A stretch of 64,000 nt of DNA from Ovis canadensis (lineage: Eukaryota > Chordata > Mammalia > Artiodactyla > Bovidae). Positions within the stretch are counted from its first letter, which is position 1; the number at the start of each line of letters is the position of its first letter. Made by a program: the position numbers and the translations under genes. Of the stretch, positions 57,628 to 64,000 are shown piece after piece. The notes under the pieces are model-generated. The model was not told where the DNA came from. It saw nothing but the letters and a program-made list of their open reading frames with translations, and ran no database searches. The DNA lies in assembly GCF_042477335.2 (NCBI RefSeq), contig NC_091246.1, positions 255,487,501 to 255,551,500 of the forward strand, read 5' to 3'.

Positions 57628-57634
57628 CATATTC

Positions 57635-57872
57635 CATACTTTTCACAAGTGCACGGGGAACATCCTCCAAAATTGACCATATGTTAGGCCAGAAAATAAG
57701 TCTACTATAAATAGACTCAAATCCTGCAAAGGAACTGTTTCCTGTCACAATGCCATACTTTTCACAAGTGCACGGGGAACATTCTCCAAAATTGACCATA
57801 TGTTAGGTCAGAAAATAAGTCCACTATAAATAGACTCAAATCCTGCAAAGGCACTGTTTCCTGTCACAATGC
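57635..57872 (+). repeat. 119-bp tandem duplication within L1
   Basis: CATACTTTTCACAAGTGCAC starts at 57,635 and again at 57,754. Each copy runs to CTGTTTCCTGTCACAATGC. The two copies differ at only a handful of positions, so the duplication is much younger than the L1 itself. Confidence 0.92.
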
Positions 57873-58036
57873 AACGAAGCGGAAAGTTAATAGCAGAAGG
57901 AAAGGTGGGAAGATCCACAACATGTGAAATTAAACACACTCTTGCGTAACCAGCAGGCTAAAAGCAAGAGCAATAAGAAAGGAGCTTAGAGAATACCTGG
58001 AGACAAACCGAAATATAAACATACCAAAATGTATAG

Positions 58037-59337
58037 TGCCGGGAGCCACCGCGGGAGATCCCACCCACGACAAGGTCATGTGGAAGAGAACTGTTACGCA
58101 AGGCTTCAGAACTCAACGGGCTCCCTAGGCTTTCTCGAGCATCTACCCCCAAACAGAATCTATTTTACTACTTCATGACTTTCACCAACTCCTGTGACAT
58201 TAACAGGGGGCTAACCCTGATCACCTTTCACTGGAGAAAATCAACTCAGGGCTATAGCTAATCAGTCTCCTGGACATGAGAGAAATATTTCAAATCAAAC
58301 CCCCTCTGTTAGCATTTTAGCTTGCTTGGCAGATATATCCAGACTCTTGCAGCTATGCATATGATTATTTACATCTTCCAAACTGTGAGAGGCATGGAAA
58401 GCCTAAAACATAGAGCCTTTCTAAGAGTTAAAAGTTATTAGAGTAGTGCTGGTGTAGGATTTCATTATTGGGCCAATGTGTGTTGCTGAGTTCCCGTATC
58501 TCTTACCCACTGTGCACCTGGGAGTGCATTAGTTAACAGAGTTGGAAAGTAAGAAAAACAGGTGTAGCCTGAAATTAACCACATTGGACTTTTGAGCTAA
58601 TTGGTTCTTTCTTGTAACTCACTGCACCTTTGCTTTGTGAGAATGTAACTCTGTTTGATACTTTCTGAGGCCGATATAGATTAGAAATATAAGAAAAAAA
58701 CATTTCAAGGGAAAGTAAGTTTTCTGGTTGAACAGCCTTTATCAAAAGAGGGTCATAAAATGTTCACAGGCCTTCAAGGCCAGAAGATAATGTACACAAT
58801 ATTGTTTATGGGAAAGGTTTGCAGAAAAAATCCTGGTTTTGATAAAGACAAAACAGATGTAATGTTTGGGCTGACTCTGTATGACTTTGCATCTTTCATT
58901 TCCCTCTATGTACAAGTAAAGGTATAAAAGGCTCTTTTAAAAATAAAAACAATGGGCCTTGCTTGAAGAAGCTTGGTCACCCCGTGTTTTTCTTTTTTCT
59001 CTTTTTTTCTCTCTTACACTCTTTTTCAGGCTGATCCCTGGAGCATAGAGGCTCCCTGCGTTCACTTATCTGCCCGGGTTTCTAAGACCTGAACGGGAAG
59101 ACGTTCTGCATCTTCATTCCCTTGGGAGACCAGGAAGGCACCTGTGGCCTCCGTGAACGGGGCAAACTTCTTGTCTCGAAGTTTTATTGGCTTTCTATGT
59201 AAACCAAAAAATATCAGCCTCTTTCTCTCCTCTATTTTCTCATCTATAATATTCTTTCCTTATCTCTCTCTAAATCAATCACCGACACCATTTTTCCTTC
59301 AGGTTCCCCTGGATCCTACGGGGGCTGGACCCCAGCA
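58037..59337 (+). mobile_element. ERV2 (betaretrovirus-class) solo LTR
   Basis: A 1.3-kb LTR from TGCCGGGAGCCACCGC to GACCCCAGCA, with a TATA box (GGTATAAAAGG at 58,921), a polyadenylation signal (AAATAAAAAC at about 58,941) and a pyrimidine-rich U5. It splits an L1. GTATAG (58,031-58,036) and GTATGA (59,338-59,343) flank it, a 6-bp duplication with 4 matches. No internal genes. Confidence 0.75.
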
Positions 59338-60907
59338 GTATGAGATTCTGCAAAAACATCACCAACAATGAAATGTAAAGCTGGTAATGCATACGTTTAA
59401 AAGAAAGCTCAAATAAGCAACCTATCTTTACACCTAGGCAGAAAAGGGAGACCAAACCAAACTCAAAGCTAAAAGGAGGAAGGAAAATAGTAAAGATTAG
59501 CTCTCAGATACATACACAGAAGAGGAAAACCAAAGAAATCAATTGTAGACAAAAGTTACTTCAACCAGGTTGACATAAGTAACAAATCTTTAGCTATATT
59601 GACTAAGAAAAAGACAAGTAAAATCAGTAACAAAGGGGAAACATAACTGCTGATTTGACAAAGCAGAGCACTGCGGGAGAACTCTGCACAGCCGGATGCT
59701 ATGAGGCTGGATAACCTGGATGCAGCGCTGTTATTTAAGCCTCAGGCTGCGGTGTTTTATTCTGGCAACCCTAGCAAACTAGCGAAGCTTTATCCTCTTT
59801 CTTGCAAACAAAAGTTATGAAAACAGTGCCCAAACCCACAAAGTATACAAAGTATCCGAAAGGAGGAAAAAAGAAAAGGATGAACTACCTAGGGTGTTGA
59901 GAAAAATCTTTGTTTCTTATCAAAGTTAAAATAAAAACATCAAAACCACCAGAAAAATCTCATGAATAGACATTTTAGAGAAGCCCAACAAGAGCCATGG
60001 TAAAACAAACCAGAAATTCATTCAGTTGGTAAAAACAGTAAAATAATATCGTAAAATAAAAACAGTAAAATGCATTGTATTCTTTGGAGGTTTAAAAAAA
60101 TTCAACTTACTGAAAATTCCAAAGAGGTTATAATAGAGAGATATATACTTGCCTTAATTTGTGCCTCCTATCGTTTAGCCTGTGTGTCCAGGGCCATCTG
60201 CCCTCCACAGGCAGTATTTTGTTTTTACGGATCCTTCTAGAGTTCCTTGTAAGAAAACATGGAAGTATATTTCTCCTCCATGCCCTAATTAAAAACACAA
60301 ATAGTGGTCTATTAAGCATGCTGTTTTGTTACATGTTGATTTTATTTGACAATGCCGGGGGAACTGTCTTCCCTCAGGACATACTTTCCTACACAGCAGG
60401 CCACTGGGTGGATGATGTAGTATTATAATGCTTTTTGCCCATCCACATGGGGATGAACACTGATATGCAAGAAGACGGACACTGGGATTCAGGAAAAAAA
60501 AATTCTCCACAGTATAAGCTGTGGGAAAATTTAGTGTGACTTATTACACCAACAGATCTTATGAAAACAGGAGCAAAAACTACCTTAGTGACTTGATAGT
60601 ACCTGAAGGACTCAAATTCAGAGACTCCTAAGACCTTACCCCCAATTTATTGGCATAATGTTCTTCTAGGGGGTAAGGAAAGCCATCTAAGTGTGTCTCC
60701 TGATATTTCGTTTTAACACGTTCATGAGCAAAACAAAGAATATGAAACAAAAGACATCTTCAAGCACGTGTGGTTAGGTGATTTTAAATTATTGATCAAA
60801 AGTATAATTTTCTCCTAAAATAAAATGGGATTTCTGCTTCCAAATAAATACAAAGAGTGTCTGGACTTCCTCACCAGTAGTAACTGGTAATTAGAAAGCT
60901 GAACAAA

Positions 60908-61131
60908 ATGCATGAAACGAACCCTGAGTCAGAATGCTTGGCCCGAGACAACCTGGAAACCCACCCCATCACCATAAAACCTGAGACCGCAGGTCACGTG
61001 GTGGAGAGGGACCCTGGCGCTTCCTCACCCTGCTGCTGTCCTCCTGGGCGCCCCTCCAGCCAAGTCTCTTGCTTTGTCAGCACGTGTGAGCCCACTCTAG
61101 GGCCCTGCAGAGGGTTCCCCTTCCTGCAACG
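60908..61131 (+). mobile_element. 5'-truncated class I ERV LTR with duplicated flanks
   Basis: The last about 220 bp of the LTR family at 41,927-42,410 (CTGAGTCAGAATGCTTGGCC ... CTTCCTGCAAC). The sequence AATTAGAAAGCTGAACAAAA lies just before it (about 60,889) and again about 36 bp beyond it (about 61,171). The polyadenylation region is altered: the AATAAA present in the other copies is missing. Confidence 0.7.
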
Positions 61132-61189
61132 ATAAGAGGAACAGTGTCTACTTGCCCACCTACCATTGGGAATTAGAAAGCTGAACAAA

Positions 61190-62060
61190 ACAGGAAACTA
61201 TTCTCAGACCCTGAACCGCAGGCAGTGTGGGGGTTCCGGGGCTAGGTTCCTCGCGTGAAGGTGAGCACACACACCAACCTGATGACTCCGCACCTCTCTG
61301 CCTTCAGGCGTTTTTCACGCTGCAACTGCAGGCAGAGGAGCCCATGAACATTCTGGCAGAATCAGAACAGAGAACACGGCTGAGCTGGGAGGCCACCGAG
61401 GCTCTGATCTGTGTGGCAGGGCTTCACAAATGAGGGAGCTACTCAGAGAAAGTTCCACAGCTGCTGAATGGTCCCTTTGAGTCTTTATCGAATATCAATC
61501 GGCGGACACAGAGGTCAGATTCCGTAATGAATAAAAAACAAAAACATAAAATATTGGTCTCAAAGCAAAAAAAACAATTCCTTCCACATTAAATTTTTTT
61601 CTAAGTATGACGAAGACTAGTGAGCAGCACACACATAAGTAAATGGATATGTTTCTAGAAAGCAGTTTTTAAAAGATGTCAAAACCTCTTGTCATGCCAG
61701 CCTTCGAATTCTGCTGAAAAAGTGAAAAGAGTAATGCGGAACTAGGTCTTTGCATACAAAAAGGCATTCGAATAGCTTTAGTATTTCTTTCAAAAATTTT
61801 TTCATCGGTGAAAAATTGTTTTCCCATTTTCTGTTGGTTTCTGCCATACAACAATCCCCATTAGCCATAATTACTTACATATGTATTTTATATTTGTGTA
61901 TCACTTGCTTCTTGAGCCTCTCTCCCCTCCTTGAATAGCTTTAGTTTTAGGATGGAAAAGTTATAAAGAGCCCTATAAACAGGAAATCAACAATGTTACA
62001 CGTGTTCCTCACTCAATATTACGCTTCCATTATCATGTTTATAAAAGACCTTAAAATGCA
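61190..62060. other. Unique AT-rich sequence, no gene seen
   Basis: No supported gene or repeat. Confidence 0.4.
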
Positions 62061-62583
62061 CATCAGTAAGTGCACTTCCCAGCTACTATTTGGGTTGCAA
62101 GGGGTCAGCCGGCACCACTTGCATTAGGCTGAGACTAGGGGTACGCAGAGGAGTGATAGCAAACCAGGAAGGCACGTCCTGCTCAGAGCTAGTGACTAGG
62201 GAAGCTGGAGGGCGGCTGCGGGGAAGAGAGGCGCCCATGGGATTGCTTAGAGGAGCATGTTCCCCCCGATGTTTCTAATTGGAAAGGATACAGAAGCAAA
62301 GTCACTAACCGAAACTGGACCATAAGGCCTATTGCAGCAGTTTGGGGGGGGAGGGTCTGGATTTCCCGAATGGCTGCTGCGGGGAATGGGGCCAGGCCTC
62401 CCGGGTTGTAGTTTTCTGTGGGTTTAAAGTACTTAGACATACTGAAACTCCTCTTCGGTCATCTTTAACTGAGCAGCTGTTCTGTAGATAAACTTTATAA
62501 TTACAAACAGTACAGTATCGTCAAGTAACAACGATAATAGTAATTTTCATTATTCTAGATTTCTTTCATCTACTAAAACCTGC

Positions 62584-62835
62584 TACTGCTGCTCCTAAGT
62601 CGCTTCAGTCGTGTCCGACTCTGTGTGACCCGATAGACGGCAGCCCACCAGGCTTCCCCGTCCCTGGGATTCTCCAGGCAAGGACAGTGGAATGGGTTGC
62701 CATTTCCTTCTTCAATGCATGAAAGTGAAAGTGAAGTCAGTCCTGTCCGACCGTATGGACTGCAGCCTACCAGGCTCCTCCGCCCCTGGGATTTTCCAGG
62801 AAAGAGTATTGGAGTGGGTTGCCCTTACCTTCTCC
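62584..62835 (-). mobile_element. Bov-A2 SINE (antisense)
   Basis: Reversed dimer (CCTAAGTCGCTTCAGTCGTG, linker TGCATGAAAGTGAAAGTGAAG). CTACTAAAACCTGC and CTACTAACCTGC flank it (62,570 and 62,836), a target duplication with a 2-bp indel. Confidence 0.93.
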
Positions 62836-62886
62836 CTACTAACCTGCATTGTAGCAAATTTCAAAGCACCAAAGCTGCCTGGCTAG

Positions 62887-64000
62887 CTAGTCGACCTGTC
62901 GGCGATGATCACCTAGCTACAACTACCCGGCATGAACGCCACCGGAACAAATCCGGACCGTAGGGAGCAGAAGGCACAGCGTCACCACTCCGCACGCGTT
63001 TCCTCCGAGTGCGCCGGAGGTTGCATTTCTCTCTCCCGCATCCTCCCGTTCACCCGTGTGTAGGCTCTTATGAGACTAAAGGGGCGCCAGGCTCGCGTTT
63101 CCTTAGGACCCTCCACGGGACGGCCGCGGACGCTTTCTGTCTCAAATATTTGTTTCGCGCTTCTGACCGCCGAACCCAGGCAGGACTGGAGCCGCGCATG
63201 GGGCTCTTTTCTTACTCGCTCCGTTCCCTGTTAACACCCGCGGTGAGGGGATTCGTGAGTGTGGGGTCCAGGGCCGCAAGGGGAAAAGGTGGGACAACAG
63301 GCAGTCCCCGTGTAGACACAGCCCTGCCTCGTACGACCGCAGAGCCTGGAGAAACGACAGTGGGCGTCGGGGAGCAGCTTCCCCGCCTCCCATCTCTGCT
63401 GCGGACCTGAGCCCCAGGCGGCGAGAACCCGCGGTGCTGCGGGGAGAGCCGTACGCGCAGCACAGCGCAGCCTTGTTCCGCGCGCTCTACCTGTCCCATT
63501 CCGGGGGTTCTGTGATCCATGGACGGCCGACGGAGACACGGCAACTCTCAGCTGAGACGGAAAAACTGACTAACGTGGCCCAGAACACCGCGTGGGGCAC
63601 GCTCAGTCTCACCCGCTAACTATAACCCAGGCCGTACCCGAGGACCGAAGAAACGTCTCGACCGCTCCCCAGCTCCTAGAGACACGAGTCGGCCTCGTCA
63701 CGCAAGCCTGCCCGTTCCAGTCAAGCGGGAGCAGGACGCGTCCAGGCCCGCTAAACGAACTCTACGAGCAGGATTCGCGCGGGCTGACCAAACCTCGGAG
63801 TGTGGAGCGGGGGTACCGAGGAAGGGAAACAAACGCCCTAAAAGGTGACCCACGAGTCTGGACGCCGAGCCACCAGCGCTCCGGCGGGGAAGATCCTCTC
63901 TCTCCCCGTTCCGAGGCCCCGCGGATGGCTGGGCGCGGGGAAATGCTGGTCGACCCGAGCGAGCAGCCAAACCTACCTACCCCAGCTCCAGGGAGCCTCC
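62887..64000. promoter_or_regulatory. CpG island of copy C
   Basis: Begins at CTAGTCGACC (62,887-62,896), is CpG-dense throughout, and contains a second CTGGTCGACC at 63,946-63,955 just before the right edge. ORFs of 60-133 codons on both strands lack domains. Continues beyond the window. Confidence 0.7.

Larger units (their letters stand above)
57628..59725 (+). mobile_element. L1 ORF2 fragment interrupted by an ERV LTR
   Basis: L1 ORF2 (endonuclease to early RT) sequence lies on both sides of the LTR at 58,037-59,337: GGGAACATCCTCCAAAATTG and AATACCTGGAGACAAACCG before it, CAAATAAGCAACCTATCTTT, GACAAAAGTTACTTC-like and GGATAACCTGGATGC after it. Many stops and shifts; non-functional. Confidence 0.7.
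59970..64000. repeat. Segmental duplication copy C (runs off the right edge)
   Basis: 59,975-60,800 matches 28,480-29,550 plus 31,880-32,090 of copy A. 62,090-62,580 matches 37,349-37,900 and 50,640-51,180 (AGGCTGAGACT, CCTGCTCAGAGC, GCTGCGG..GG.TGGGG, AACAACGATAATAGTAATTTTCATT-type). CpG-rich sequence follows, as in A and B. The part equivalent to A 32.3-36.7 kb is missing or unrecognisable. Confidence 0.7.

Overview
The window is nuclear DNA from a ruminant, most likely a sheep or goat relative. The evidence is a dense load of ruminant-specific repeats: Bov-tA and Bov-A2 SINEs, an almost full-length BovB (RTE) LINE, CHR-type SINEs, ruminant L1 and several ERV LTRs. There is also a betaretrovirus fragment whose env and integrase closely resemble the JSRV/enJSRV group of Caprinae. 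I find no intact protein-coding gene. Almost every long ORF lies in a CpG island, a tandem repeat or a transposon.

Layout. 1-3332 is a 27-bp minisatellite (about 123 units) that runs off the left edge. 3.5-7.4 kb holds old L1, an MLT1-type LTR, MIR and BovB remnants. 7.49-8.09 kb is a second minisatellite (58-bp units), followed by a CpG island at 8.9-9.8 kb. 10-27 kb is mostly unique, non-coding sequence with scattered SINEs, L2, MER5, L1 and three antisense LTRs, including a solo LTR at 24.6-25.1 kb with a clean target duplication.

From about 28 kb to the right edge the window is built of diverged copies of one ancestral segment. Copy A is about 28.4-39.76 kb, copy B about 47.6-53.7 kb and copy C about 60-64 kb, continuing past the edge. 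Each copy carries a CpG island introduced by a conserved GTCGAC-containing motif. Repeats that inserted after the duplication (a Bov-A2 in B, an ERV LTR in A) interrupt the copies. Between A and B lie a strangely rearranged betaretrovirus fragment (39,768-41,238), a further LTR and a degenerate KRAB-A-like exon (42,447-42,536). Between B and C lie the decayed BovB, a tandemly duplicated L1 fragment and a 1.3-kb ERV2 LTR nested inside that L1.

The most plausible reading is a decaying, tandemly duplicated promoter/CpG-island cluster, perhaps once belonging to KRAB zinc-finger genes, colonised by retroelements. The most unusual single object is the betaretrovirus fragment. It looks like a fossil of aberrant reverse transcription: an inverted pol-env piece sits between same-sense R-U5 segments, one junction falls just after the 18-nt primer-binding site, and the other is a 30-bp-arm U5 hairpin whose loop is the R sequence.
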